Shown: positions 18,146 through 27,911 of the stretch, piece by piece
How the letters are laid out: the number at the start of each line of letters is the position of its first letter
Position numbering within the stretch: the stretch's first letter is position 1
Source of the DNA: JBGPTK01 sp963797765
Lineage (GTDB): Bacteria > Acidobacteriota > Terriglobia > Acidiferrales > UBA7541
Assembly: GCA_963797765.1 (NCBI GenBank)
Contig: CAWCQU010000002.1
Location: 868,001 to 932,000 of the forward strand
Direction: 5' to 3'
DNA: 64,000 nt
The notes under the pieces: model-generated
Databases searched by the model: none
Told to the model about the DNA's origin: nothing
What the model saw: the letters and a program-made list of their open reading frames with translations, nothing else
Program-made: the position numbers and the translations under genes

Positions 18146-20584
18146 ATGCAAACACTTTTGCAGGACATTCGATACGGAATTCGCGTACTGACGAAAAGTC
18201 CGGGATTCACCGCTCTTGCGGTTCTCACACTTGCGCTGGGCATCGGCGCAAACAGCACAATTTTTAGCTGGCTGAACGCCACGCTCCTGAATCCGCTTCC
18301 TGGAGTGGCGAACCCACAACAAATCGTGGTGGTGGCTCGCGGCAAACCTGGACACGTTCAAGCGTCCTTCTCTTATCCCGACTTCATGGATTTGCGCGAG
18401 CGCAATGGCACGTTGTCCGGTCTCACAGCTTCGGCCATTTACCCGATCAGCCTTACGGAACAGGAGAAGCCGGAGCGGCTGTGGGCAACGCTAGTTTCGG
18501 CGAATTATTTTGACGACCTAGGGGTGAGGCCGATTCTCGGCCGCGGATTTTTGCCCGCGGAAGACCATGCGCCCGGCGGCGCTCCCTATGTGGTGATCAG
18601 CTATCAATTGTGGCAGAGGCGGTTTGGCGGGAATCCCGCCGCCGTGGGCCGGACGATCAGCCTGAATAATCACCGATACACGATCGTGGGAATCGCACCG
18701 AGCGAATTCCAGGGAAGCTACACGGGACTTCGCGCCGACCTTTGGGTCCCCTTGATGATGTCAAAACAAATTATTGCGTCCAATGATTTGCTCGAACAGA
18801 GAGGGGATTCCTGGCTGGTGGTTCTGGGCCGGTTAAAGCCCGGAATCAATCGCGAACAGGCACAATCCGAGCTAAACCTGCTGATGCAGCAAATTGTTCG
18901 CCAGTATCCGGACCAGCATGCAGGGTTGAAACAAATTTCGTTATTCCCGCTGTGGAAAGCGCCGTATGGCGCCACGGTTTATCTGGGCGGCGTGTTGTTA
19001 ATGCTGATGGGAATCGCCGGTGTGGTGCTGCTGCTGACTTGCGCGAATGTGGCCAACTTGCTGCTCGTGCGCGGAGTTTCCCGCCGCCGCGAACTGGCCA
19101 TCCGGCTTGCCCTGGGGGCCAGTCGCGTGCGGCTTTTCCGCCAGATGCTCACCGAGAGCGTGATGCTCGCAATGATGGGCGGCGGAATTGCGATCTTGAT
19201 CACGCTGTGGTCGTCGAAGACCTTCATGAATATGGCGCCGCCATCCGACCTGCCGATCTGGATTTCCGTCAATGTGGATCGGCGTGTTTTTCTTGTTTCG
19301 CTAGCTGCGTCCATGTTCACCGGCATTTTGTTCGGCGTGCTGCCCGCTTTCCGCGCATCCAGCGTGAGTCCGATCAGCGTGCTGAAAGACGAATCAGGAA
19401 GCGCCGCTGGCGGTGTCCGCAAGGCTCGCTTGAGCGGGGGGCTGGCGGTCGCACAGATTTCGCTATCGCTGCTGATGCTGATCTCGGCGGTGCTGCTGAT
19501 TCGCAGTTTTCGAAATGCGCAAGGATTTAATCCGGGATTCAATCCGAGAGGAGTTCTACTCGAGTCATACGATCTTTTCCCCACCGGAGACACATCTTCG
19601 CAAGGAATTGAGTTCGACCAACAAGCACTGGAAAAAATCAGGACGCTGCCGGGCGTCCAATCAGCAAGCCTGGCAAATTGGATTCCGCTCGGATTCAACA
19701 GCAGCTCGGACAGCTTCATACCGGAAGGGTATGTGCCCGGCCCGCATGAAGTGATGGAGGCCGGAGTTGCGGTTGTGAGCCCGGATTATTTTCGGACCAT
19801 GGAAATTCCGCTGGTGAATGGCCGCGATTTCACCGTCGAAGACAACGCGAAATCGCAAAACGTGGTGGTGGTGAATCAAGCACTGGTGGACCGCTATTGG
19901 AGTGGACGAGACGCGATCGGAAAGCGAGTGCAAATTGGTAAGAACTTCTACTCGGTAGTCGGAGTTGCAAGCACGAGCCGCTATTACTCGCTGACTGAAC
20001 CGCCCGAACCATTCATCTACTACCCGTTGGACCAAAACTATACGTCGAACATCACTCTGCACGTGCGCGTCACCGGCGGCCCGGCGAATATGGCTCTAGC
20101 GGTGCAGAATGCAATCCACGAAATGAACGCCGGACTTCCTGTATTCGACATCACCACGCTGGAATCCCGCATTCAAGTAAGCTCGGGGATTTTGCGAATT
20201 GCCGGTTCGACCGTGGGAATTTTCGGATTGCTGGCGCTGATCCTTGCCGCGGTCGGGATCTATGGAGTGATCGCTTACTCAACCAAGCAGCGCACGCGCG
20301 AGATTGGCATTCGCGTCGCTCTGGGAGCTCAACGGCGCGACGTTTTTCGCCTCGTAATTGGCCAAGGGGTTCGACTAACGCTGATCGGCGTTGCCATCGG
20401 GTTGATCGCCGCCTATTTCTTTTCGCGGATTTTATCGAGTTTGTTGTTTGGCGTTAGCGCTTCGGACCCGCTGACCTTCGGAGCGGGCGCCATTTTCCTG
20501 GGAGCGGTGGCGTTGGGTGCTTGTTACATTCCGGCATGGCGGGCAATGCGCGTCGATCCGATGGTCGCGCTGCGGTACGAGTAG
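18146..20584 (+). CDS. ADOP-family double MacB/FtsX permease (copy F)
   Basis: This intact protein of 812 residues has GGGAGG 5 bp before the ATG. It opens QTLLQDIRYGIRVLTKSPGF, and the first helix ends in ANSTIFSWLNATLL, departing from the SVVNAVLL of most copies. The first FtsX domain contains LLTCANVANLLLVRG, and the second contains TREIGIRVALGAQ. The C-terminus is MRVDPMVALRYE, preceded by PAWRAM where the others have PARRA. It is 18 bp after copy E and 12 bp before copy G, so E-F-G form a tight operon. The substrate is unknown. Confidence 0.95.
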   Translation: MQTLLQDIRYGIRVLTKSPGFTALAVLTLALGIGANSTIFSWLNATLLNPLPGVANPQQIVVVARGKPGHVQASFSYPDFMDLRERNGTLSGLTASAIYPISLTEQEKPERLWATLVSANYFDDLGVRPILGRGFLPAEDHAPGGAPYVVISYQLWQRRFGGNPAAVGRTISLNNHRYTIVGIAPSEFQGSYTGLRADLWVPLMMSKQIIASNDLLEQRGDSWLVVLGRLKPGINREQAQSELNLLMQQIVRQYPDQHAGLKQISLFPLWKAPYGATVYLGGVLLMLMGIAGVVLLLTCANVANLLLVRGVSRRRELAIRLALGASRVRLFRQMLTESVMLAMMGGGIAILITLWSSKTFMNMAPPSDLPIWISVNVDRRVFLVSLAASMFTGILFGVLPAFRASSVSPISVLKDESGSAAGGVRKARLSGGLAVAQISLSLLMLISAVLLIRSFRNAQGFNPGFNPRGVLLESYDLFPTGDTSSQGIEFDQQALEKIRTLPGVQSASLANWIPLGFNSSSDSFIPEGYVPGPHEVMEAGVAVVSPDYFRTMEIPLVNGRDFTVEDNAKSQNVVVVNQALVDRYWSGRDAIGKRVQIGKNFYSVVGVASTSRYYSLTEPPEPFIYYPLDQNYTSNITLHVRVTGGPANMALAVQNAIHEMNAGLPVFDITTLESRIQVSSGILRIAGSTVGIFGLLALILAAVGIYGVIAYSTKQRTREIGIRVALGAQRRDVFRLVIGQGVRLTLIGVAIGLIAAYFFSRILSSLLFGVSASDPLTFGAGAIFLGAVALGACYIPAWRAMRVDPMVALRYE

Positions 20585-20596
20585 GAGGATAGGACG

Positions 20597-23026
20597 ATGC
20601 AGTCTTTTTTGCAGGACATTTCCTACGGAATCCGGATGCTGAAGAAAAATCCGGGCGTGACGATTCTCGCGATCGTGGCCCTGGCGCTGGGCATCGGAGT
20701 GAACACAGCCATCTTTAGCGTTGCCGACGCATTCCTTCTCCGGCCGGTGCCCTATCCGAATCTCGACCGCGTGGTGACCCTGTACGAAACGGTGCCGCAG
20801 CGGAATATCGACGATAACGCTACCTCTCCGGCGGATTTTGACGACTGGAAAAAACAGACCAATTCGTTCGAGCGCCTGGCCGCTTTCCAGTGGTACTCGG
20901 TGAATTTGACGGGTGAGGGAAATCCGCAGCGGGTGCAGGCTTTTCTGGTTTCGCAAAACTTCTTTGACACTCTCTCCGAACAACCGGTATTGGGACGCGC
21001 CTTTTTGCCGGAAGAAGAACAGCCAGGTAAAGACCATGAAGTGATTTTGACCAACGGTTTGTGGGAGCGGCGCTACGGTTCGGACCGCAACGTGGTCGGA
21101 AAATCGATTCAAATCGACCGCGAGTCCTACACGGTTGTCGGCGTGATGGGAAAAGATTTCAAGTATCCATTTTCCGTGCAGCTTTGGATGCCGCTGGCGA
21201 TGGACGCGAAAGAAAAAGCAATTCGAAAATCGCACTATCTTTTTACTCTGGGGCAATTGAAGCCGGGAGCGACGGTTTCGCAGGCGCGGGCGGAATTGGT
21301 GGCGATTAATTCCCGGCTATCCACGGAATATCCGCAGACCAATAAGGGATGGGGCGTTCGCGTGTTGCCGTTTCGACAGGCAGTTTCGGGCGACCTGACG
21401 CGGCAATATACCCTGCTGCTGATGGGCGCGGTGGGATTCGTGCTGTTGATCGCCTGCGCCAACATCGCGAATCTGCAATTGGCGCGCGCCGCCAACCGGC
21501 AAAAAGAAATCGCACTGCGGTCGGCGATGGGAGCCACGCGCTGGCGCGTGATCCGGCAATTGCTCACCGAAAGCGTTTTGATGGCTTTGGCCGGCGGCGC
21601 GGCGGGCCTGATGGTGGCCCAATGGGCAATTGATTTGATTCTCTCCAACATGCCGCCGGACGTGGCGCAGTATGTGGCGGGATGGCAGGAAATTCGCCTG
21701 GATTCGCGTGCGTTTCTTTTCACTTTGGCAATTGCGATTGTGGCGGGAATTCTTTCGGGACTCGCGCCCGCGCTGCAAAGCTCGAAGACCGATATCAATG
21801 AAGCGCTGAAAGAGGGCGGCCACGGATCTTCGGCGGGCCGCAGACGGCATTTCATTCGCAATGTTCTGGTGGTTGCGGAAATTTCGATGTCGGTGATTCT
21901 GCTGGTGGGCGCCGGCTTGTTGGTGAAAGGATTCCGCGCGCTGATCAACGTGAATCAAAATTTCGAGCCCAACTCACTGCTTACTTTTAGGACCAGCTTG
22001 CCTGCAGCAAAATACACGAGCCCGCAAAAGATCAGCGCGTTTTATGATGAAACGCTCCGGCAACTCCAGTCCCTTCCGGGAGTGAAATCGGCTTCCTTGG
22101 TCACCAGCGTTCCGTACAGCAACTCCTATTCGAGTGATACGTTCAGCATCGAAGGACGCACGTTCCCGGTGGGAGAAATTCCCACCGCCACTTCCGAGAC
22201 GGTCAGTTCCAATTATCTTCAAACGATGCATATCCCGCTGTTGCGGGGGCGTGAATTCCGGGAATCCGACAACGCGGATTCGCCGCATGTCGCGATTATC
22301 AGCCAGGTGCTCGCGCAACGTTACTGGCCCACGGAGAATCCGCTTGGAAAACGAATCAAATTTGGTTCGGAGGATTCCAAAAATAGCTGGGCAGAAATCG
22401 TCGGCGTGTCAGGCGAAGTGAAATACAATTGGATCTCTTCCGGGCAGGAACCCACCATCTACCTACCTTACCTGCAGCATCCGGTTGGCTACTCGCAATT
22501 CGCGCTGCGCATGTCTGGCGATCCGAATTCGTTCACCAGCGCGGTGCGCAGCCGGATTGCCAACGTCGATCCCGAACAGCCGATTTCCGAAGTGAAGCCG
22601 TTGAATCAGGTAATCCATGAATCCGTGGTGGGCATCGCTTACGTAGCGGTGATGATGGCGGTGCTGGGTGTGATCGCATTGTTGCTCAGCGCGGTGGGAG
22701 TGTTTGGCGTGATGGCCTATTCCGTAACCGAACGGACGCGTGAATTTGGGATTCGGGTCGCATTCGGGGCACAGCAGAAAGATGTGCTGCGAATCGTCTT
22801 CCACCGGGGGATGATTCTCACCGGGATCGGAATGGCGATCGGGTTGCCGATCGCTTTGGCAATGTCTCGGCTTGTGGCCAGTCTGCTCTATGGAGTCAGC
22901 GCGAGCGATCCAATCATTTTCAGCGGCGTCACGATCTTATTGGCTGGAATAGCCATGCTGGCCTGCTACATTCCCGCGCGGCGGGCCATGCAGGTGGATC
23001 CGATGATTGCGTTGCGATACGAATGA
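20597..23026 (+). CDS. ADOP-family double MacB/FtsX permease (copy G)
   Basis: This intact protein of 809 residues has SD GGAGGAT upstream of the ATG. It opens QSFLQDISYGIRMLKKNPGV, with the first helix containing LALGIGVNTAIFSV. The first FtsX domain carries LIACANIANLQLARAAN and the second TREFGIRVAFGAQ. The ending is VDPMIALRYE, with Ile where most copies have Val. It is the last gene of the B-G block; a 258-bp space with a candidate sigma-54 promoter separates it from the receiver-phosphatase gene. Confidence 0.95.
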   Translation: MQSFLQDISYGIRMLKKNPGVTILAIVALALGIGVNTAIFSVADAFLLRPVPYPNLDRVVTLYETVPQRNIDDNATSPADFDDWKKQTNSFERLAAFQWYSVNLTGEGNPQRVQAFLVSQNFFDTLSEQPVLGRAFLPEEEQPGKDHEVILTNGLWERRYGSDRNVVGKSIQIDRESYTVVGVMGKDFKYPFSVQLWMPLAMDAKEKAIRKSHYLFTLGQLKPGATVSQARAELVAINSRLSTEYPQTNKGWGVRVLPFRQAVSGDLTRQYTLLLMGAVGFVLLIACANIANLQLARAANRQKEIALRSAMGATRWRVIRQLLTESVLMALAGGAAGLMVAQWAIDLILSNMPPDVAQYVAGWQEIRLDSRAFLFTLAIAIVAGILSGLAPALQSSKTDINEALKEGGHGSSAGRRRHFIRNVLVVAEISMSVILLVGAGLLVKGFRALINVNQNFEPNSLLTFRTSLPAAKYTSPQKISAFYDETLRQLQSLPGVKSASLVTSVPYSNSYSSDTFSIEGRTFPVGEIPTATSETVSSNYLQTMHIPLLRGREFRESDNADSPHVAIISQVLAQRYWPTENPLGKRIKFGSEDSKNSWAEIVGVSGEVKYNWISSGQEPTIYLPYLQHPVGYSQFALRMSGDPNSFTSAVRSRIANVDPEQPISEVKPLNQVIHESVVGIAYVAVMMAVLGVIALLLSAVGVFGVMAYSVTERTREFGIRVAFGAQQKDVLRIVFHRGMILTGIGMAIGLPIALAMSRLVASLLYGVSASDPIIFSGVTILLAGIAMLACYIPARRAMQVDPMIALRYE

Positions 23027-23214
23027 TAGAGCGTCATTCCAAGCCTCTTGGAGGGCGAGTCACCCCAAGAATCGGCTAAACCTTTAAAATCAATTAGTTG
23101 CCGTGGTGTCCGAAAACGCAACAAAGTATCCCGCAAGTGGTCATATGAACTCTGCAGTAGCTGCCGGAAACCACATAACTAATTGCAATATAAAGATTTA
23201 TAACATCGCCATCC

Positions 23215-23229
23215 TGGCAAGCTACCTGC
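23215..23229 (+). promoter_or_regulatory. Candidate sigma-54 promoter before the receiver-phosphatase gene
   Basis: The sequence TGGCAAGCTACCTGC has GG (23216-23217) and GC (23228-23229) separated by exactly 10 bp. TGGCA matches the -24 consensus fully, and CTGC matches TTGC at three of four bases. It lies 55 bp before the start codon of the next gene in an otherwise AT-rich, gene-free stretch. An NtrC-type activator is encoded at the end of the locus. This is the better of the two sigma-54 candidates reported here. Confidence 0.4.
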
Positions 23230-23284
23230 CCGTATTCGAAACCGTAACTGGTTTCACGGTGAACGAGACCCGAGGCTAACTGAA

Positions 23285-24505
23285 ATGGTAGGCGTATCCC
23301 AGGAACCGAAATTTGAAAACGGAGAAAGGCTCATTTCTCGAATTCTAATTGCCGACGATCAGCCAGATGTTCTGGAAGCACTGCGCCTCCTGCTCAAGCG
23401 CCAGGGTTATGAAATTGAGACGGTCTCTTCTCCAGCAGCGGTGGTTGCGGCCCTGGACGGACAAACTTTTGATTTGCTTCTGATGGATTTGAATTATGCC
23501 CGTGACACAACGTCCGGCCGCGAAGGGCTAGACTTGCTGGCTCGCGTGAGGTCCAAAGACAGTCTGTTGCCCATTGTTGTGATGACCGGCTGGGGCACAG
23601 TTGGACTGGCTGTGGAAGTGATGCAAGGCGGCGTGGGCGACTTCATCCAGAAACCCTGGGAAAACGCGCGGCTCCTGGAAGTGCTTCGCACCCAGGTGGA
23701 TCTAGGGCGCGCGCGGCGCGAAGCACAGAAACGCGAAGCTGAAAAGGAATCCCGCAGCCAGAAAGTGGTCTTGCAGCTTCACCGGAAAGAACAGGAAATC
23801 GAAGAAGCTCGCGAAATTCAGAAGGGATTTCTGCCGAAAGAGATTCCGCAAATCGAGGGCTATCAGGTGGCGGGGGCCTGGCAGCCAGCTCTGGTGGTGG
23901 GAGGAGATTATTTTGACGTGCTTCGATTCAGCCCCGAGCACGTTGGTTTTTGCATCGCGGACGTAGCCGGCAAGGGCGTTCCCGCGGCGCTTTTGATGTC
24001 AAATTTGCAAGCTACGGTGCGGGGATTCGCGTCGGAGACAATCGCCCCTTCCGAGCTGTGCGCGATGGTCAATCGCTCCGTCTGCCGGAACATTGCTCCA
24101 GACCGATTCGTTACTTTCTTTTACGCTTTGCTAGATGCGCGGACGAAAAAAATGACCTACGTCAATGCAGGGCACAATCTGCCGATTGTGCTGCGCCGCG
24201 ATGGCTCGTCGGTGCGCCTGGGCGAAGGCGGTGATGTGCTGGGATTTTTTCCCGACGGCCGGTATCAGCAGGGAGAAGTCCTTCTCAACTCCGGCGATCG
24301 CCTGATCCTGTTTACGGATGGCCTTACGGAAGCCCGCAATTCCTGCGACGAGGAATTTGGAGAGCAAAGACTGATGGTGCTGCTCGGTGACCAGAACGGC
24401 CACCGCGCCGATACGCTGATAGAAGACATCCGGCGGGCCGTTTCGGATTTCTGCGGCAACGAGTTCTCGGATGATGCCACTTTTATCGTCCTGGTGGTGG
24501 AGTAG
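23285..24505 (+). CDS. Response regulator with SpoIIE/PP2C phosphatase output (RsbU-like)
   Basis: This 406-residue protein is a receiver joined to a serine phosphatase. Residues 19-135 are a REC domain with acidic pocket Asp24/Asp25, phospho-acceptor Asp68 in LLMDLNYARD, and Lys in FIQKPWENARL. A coiled-coil linker follows (about 140-180, rich in Glu, Lys and Arg). The SpoIIE-type PP2C domain then carries VGGDYFDV, DVAGKGVPAALL, TDGLTEA and SDDATFIV, the metal-binding aspartates. Such proteins usually dephosphorylate an anti-sigma-antagonist in a partner-switching pathway. The insertion YARDTTSG after the phospho-Asp is shared with the NtrC-type regulator at 41122, so the two probably respond to the same kinase. 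GAGG lies 9 bp upstream of the ATG. No anti-sigma gene is nearby. Confidence 0.93.
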   Translation: MVGVSQEPKFENGERLISRILIADDQPDVLEALRLLLKRQGYEIETVSSPAAVVAALDGQTFDLLLMDLNYARDTTSGREGLDLLARVRSKDSLLPIVVMTGWGTVGLAVEVMQGGVGDFIQKPWENARLLEVLRTQVDLGRARREAQKREAEKESRSQKVVLQLHRKEQEIEEAREIQKGFLPKEIPQIEGYQVAGAWQPALVVGGDYFDVLRFSPEHVGFCIADVAGKGVPAALLMSNLQATVRGFASETIAPSELCAMVNRSVCRNIAPDRFVTFFYALLDARTKKMTYVNAGHNLPIVLRRDGSSVRLGEGGDVLGFFPDGRYQQGEVLLNSGDRLILFTDGLTEARNSCDEEFGEQRLMVLLGDQNGHRADTLIEDIRRAVSDFCGNEFSDDATFIVLVVE

Positions 24506-24633
24506 GATTTCGGGTCCGCCGGATTGACGACACAAATCGAAGCCGGGCAGTGACCGGATACAGGTTTTCTTACGTCAAACAAGCAAAGCTGGGCTGGCGC
24601 TCGCGGACGGCTGCGCAGAGGAGGGGGCAAACG

Positions 24634-27054
24634 ATGAGAAATTTCTGGCAGGATCTCCGTTATGGCGCGCGAATGCTTGCCAAAAGCCCCGGCTTCACAG
24701 CGGTTGCCCTCCTTACGCTAGCGTTGGGAATCGGCGCGAACTCTGCCATCTTCAGCGTAATTAATGCGGTGTTGCTCAAGCCTCTGCCATATCCCGAGCC
24801 GAATCGGCTGGTTGTGTTGGACGAATATCAATTGCATACAGGCGAGAGCAGCGTTGCCTGGATGAATTTTTTGGATTGGCGGGAGCAGAGCAAATGTTTC
24901 GAGGATCTGGCCGCCTACCGGACCGACCATCTGACCTTGACTGGCATGCGAGAGCCGGCTCTCCTCCGAACCGGACAGGTTTCGGCCCCGTTTTTTGCTT
25001 TGCTTGGATCGAAAACGATCCTCGGCCGCACGTTTTCGAAATCAGAAGATAATCCCGAAGCAGGGCCCACCGTTGTTTTGAGCTACAACTTCTGGCGCAA
25101 TCGCCTGGGGGGAGATCCTGGGGTTGTGGGAAAGACAATCACACTGGATGGCACGGCCTATTCCGCGATCGGCGTCCTGGAACCGGGGTTCAAATTTTTC
25201 AATCAGGGTGTGGACATATATATCCCAATCGGGCTGAGGGGCAAGACTCCGTCGTGGCTCAATCGGGTGAACCATCCCGGTCTTCTTGCACTGGCGAGGC
25301 TTAAGCCTGGTGTTTCGCTGGCAGCGGCGCGCAGTGAAATGGATACGATTATGCGCCGGCTCGAGACGGAATATCCCAAATCAAACAGCGGGGAACGTGC
25401 TTCCGTTATGCCGCTCTATGACCATTTATACGGGGATGTCCAGCCCGCCATGTTTACGCTGTTGGCCGCTGTGGGACTGGTGCTGCTGATCGCCTGCGCG
25501 AATGTGGCGAACCTGCTGCTGGCGCGCGCGGCATCGCGGCAACGCGAATTTGCAGTGCGGGCCGCGATCGGCGCGTCGCGCGCCCGGGTGATTCGCCAAT
25601 TGCTCACGGAGAGCGTGTTGCTCTCGTGTGCCGGCGGATTGATGGGATTGCTGCTGGCTTCGTGGATGATCACGCCGCTGCTGCGAATCGCGCCGCCGGA
25701 AATTCCGCGGCTGGGAGACACGCAAGTAAATCTGTGGGTGTTCGCGTTCACTTTGATTGTCTCGGTGATGACGGGAATTGTGTTTGGTCTTGCACCGGCC
25801 CTGCAAACATCGAACCTGGATTTGAACCGCGTACTGAAGGAAAGCGGCCACAGCACATCCGGGCCAGCGCGGGACCGTTTCCGCGCCGCACTGTTTATCT
25901 CCGAAGTGGCTCTGGCTTCTATCCTGGTGATCGCTTCGGGGCTATTGATCCGCAGTTTGTGGAAAGCGCAAAATTTGAATCCGGGATTCAATGCCGATCA
26001 CCTATTGGCGCTCGACGTCTTGCTTCCCCGCGCGGAATACAAGGACGATGCGCGAATCCTCGCATTTTTTGACAAGGCCACGGAACGGATTCGAAATTTG
26101 CCGGGGGTCCGGTCGGCCAGCGCCGTCTATTGCCCGCCTACCGTGGGCACCTGTTGGACGTCCGTCTATCTGGTGGAGGGCAGGCCCATTCCTGCTCAAG
26201 ACCAACTGGCGAGTTCTGTGTTCAACGAGGCTCAGCCCGATTACTTCCGGACCATGGGGATTCCACTGATCGAGGGCCGCTATTTCAAGGCCACTGATAC
26301 GGCGAAATCGGCTCCGGTGATCCTCATCAATCAGAGCATGGCGCGCCGCTGGTGGCCGAACGAAAGTCCGCTGGGCAAGCGAATCAAGCAAGGGTTTCCG
26401 GAAAGCAAGACTCCCTATCGCGAGATCGTCGGCGTGGTGGGGGACGTGAAGCAGGACGGCCCGGACGCGCCACAATTGACGGAAATATTTCTTCCCGTCG
26501 CGCAGGAGCCAACAAACGCCATGACGCTAGTGGTGCGCACTTCGGGTGATCCTCTGTCCATGGCGGCTGGCGTTGAAAAGGAAATTCACACGCTCGATTC
26601 TAATCTGCCGGTTGCACGAGTGCAGCCGATGACTCAATATTTTTCGGAAGCTCTGGCGCGGCGGCGCTTTTCAACCTTGCTGCTGGGAATTTTTGGAACG
26701 CTCGCTTTGGTGCTCGCCGCCGTGGGCATTTATGGGGTGATGGCTTACTCGGTGGCGCAGCGGACACACGAAATTGGAATTCGCGTGGCGCTGGGCGCGC
26801 AACGAACTGGAATCCTGATGCTGGTGGTGGGCCAAGGCTTGCGTTTTGCTTTTCTGGGCGTGCTGGCGGGGCTTACGGGCGCTTTTGTTCTGACTCGCTG
26901 GATGGCGAGCCTGCTATTCGGCGTTACCGCCACCGATCCGTTAACCTTTGCCGCCGTCGCGGTGGTCCTGATAAGCATCGCCGCGGCGGCCTGTTATGTT
27001 CCGGCCCGCCGCGCGATGAAAGTGGACCCGATGGTGGCGCTGCGATATGAGTAG
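24634..27054 (+). CDS. ADOP-family double MacB/FtsX permease (copy H)
   Basis: The start is ATG 24634, preceded by GGAGGGGG and beginning the family segment RNFWQDLRYGARML; the in-frame ATG at 24550 adds 28 atypical residues and is rejected. The intact protein of 806 residues has a first helix with LTLALGIGANSAIFSV, an FtsX domain with LIACANVANLLLARAAS, a second FtsX domain with THEIGIRVALGAQ, and ends VDPMVALRYE. It stands alone between the phosphatase gene (128 bp upstream) and the second ATPase (92 bp downstream). Confidence 0.95.
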   Translation: MRNFWQDLRYGARMLAKSPGFTAVALLTLALGIGANSAIFSVINAVLLKPLPYPEPNRLVVLDEYQLHTGESSVAWMNFLDWREQSKCFEDLAAYRTDHLTLTGMREPALLRTGQVSAPFFALLGSKTILGRTFSKSEDNPEAGPTVVLSYNFWRNRLGGDPGVVGKTITLDGTAYSAIGVLEPGFKFFNQGVDIYIPIGLRGKTPSWLNRVNHPGLLALARLKPGVSLAAARSEMDTIMRRLETEYPKSNSGERASVMPLYDHLYGDVQPAMFTLLAAVGLVLLIACANVANLLLARAASRQREFAVRAAIGASRARVIRQLLTESVLLSCAGGLMGLLLASWMITPLLRIAPPEIPRLGDTQVNLWVFAFTLIVSVMTGIVFGLAPALQTSNLDLNRVLKESGHSTSGPARDRFRAALFISEVALASILVIASGLLIRSLWKAQNLNPGFNADHLLALDVLLPRAEYKDDARILAFFDKATERIRNLPGVRSASAVYCPPTVGTCWTSVYLVEGRPIPAQDQLASSVFNEAQPDYFRTMGIPLIEGRYFKATDTAKSAPVILINQSMARRWWPNESPLGKRIKQGFPESKTPYREIVGVVGDVKQDGPDAPQLTEIFLPVAQEPTNAMTLVVRTSGDPLSMAAGVEKEIHTLDSNLPVARVQPMTQYFSEALARRRFSTLLLGIFGTLALVLAAVGIYGVMAYSVAQRTHEIGIRVALGAQRTGILMLVVGQGLRFAFLGVLAGLTGAFVLTRWMASLLFGVTATDPLTFAAVAVVLISIAAAACYVPARRAMKVDPMVALRYE

Positions 27055-27146
27055 CTCGCGCGATTCGAGACGGAAAAAGGGAATCGATAGAACACACTAC
27101 TTGCGTCTCTTGGTTTTACGAAAAGATTCGAACCACTGGAGGAAGT

Positions 27147-27836
27147 GTGATCAACCTGAAAGAAATTGAAAAGTTTTATGAATCGGGCGCGGGAAAAACC
27201 TGGGTATTGCGGCGGATTAACCTGGAAATCGCCGACGAGGAATTTGTGACGGTGATGGGGCCATCCGGCGCCGGGAAATCCACGTTGATGGGCATCATCG
27301 GCATGCTCGATGGCTCGTGGAAGGGCGAATACTATTTAGCCGATCATGCCGTCCACAAGCTTGATAACCGGCAGCGCGTGGAGCTGCACAAGCGCTACAT
27401 CGGATTCGTGTTCCAGCAATATCACCTGCTCGATCATTTGACGGTGGCCGAAAACCTGGATTTGCCGCTCTCCTACCGCGACATGAAAAAAGCGGAACGC
27501 GAAGGGATCGTCGCCGACGTGCTGGACCGCTTCCAGATTGTCGGAAAAAAGAATCTGTATCCCAACCAGCTTTCCGGCGGACAGCAGCAACTGGTGGCCG
27601 TGGCGCGCGCGGTGATCGGAAATCCGAAACTGATTCTGGCGGACGAGCCGACCGGCAGCCTGCACTCGAGCCAGGGAAAAATGATCATGGACTTGTTGAA
27701 GCAGTTGAACGATCAAGGGACGACGATTATTCAAGTGACGCACAACGATGCATGGGCAGCTTACGGCGACCGTATTATTCAGCTCGCAGACGGCTGGATC
27801 GTGAATGCGGAGACAAGGGCCGGCACCACTGCCTAA
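27147..27836 (+). CDS. MacB/LolD-type ABC ATPase (second copy, atypical D-loop)
   Basis: This 229-residue ATPase starts at GTG 27147 (GGAGG 4 bp upstream). It has Walker A GPSGAGKST (38-46), a Q-loop in FVFQQYHLL, a signature written LSGGQQQL (Leu where the first copy has Arg), Walker B LILADEP with Glu167, and an H-loop in QVTHND. The D-loop reads GSLHS, with His173 in place of the conserved Asp found in the first copy (GNLDS). The two ATPases therefore differ at dimer-interface positions and are not simple duplicates. It lies between permease copies H and I, 75 bp before the latter. It probably drives the second half of the permease array, either alone or paired with the first ATPase; that is inference. 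Confidence 0.94.
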   Translation: MINLKEIEKFYESGAGKTWVLRRINLEIADEEFVTVMGPSGAGKSTLMGIIGMLDGSWKGEYYLADHAVHKLDNRQRVELHKRYIGFVFQQYHLLDHLTVAENLDLPLSYRDMKKAEREGIVADVLDRFQIVGKKNLYPNQLSGGQQQLVAVARAVIGNPKLILADEPTGSLHSSQGKMIMDLLKQLNDQGTTIIQVTHNDAWAAYGDRIIQLADGWIVNAETRAGTTA

Positions 27837-27911
27837 TAGGCGGGCAGAGGAGCGGCTGGATCTAACGCGGAGGCGTAGCGAAAAGTTCGAGGGGGAAAGC
27901 GAGGAATTGCC

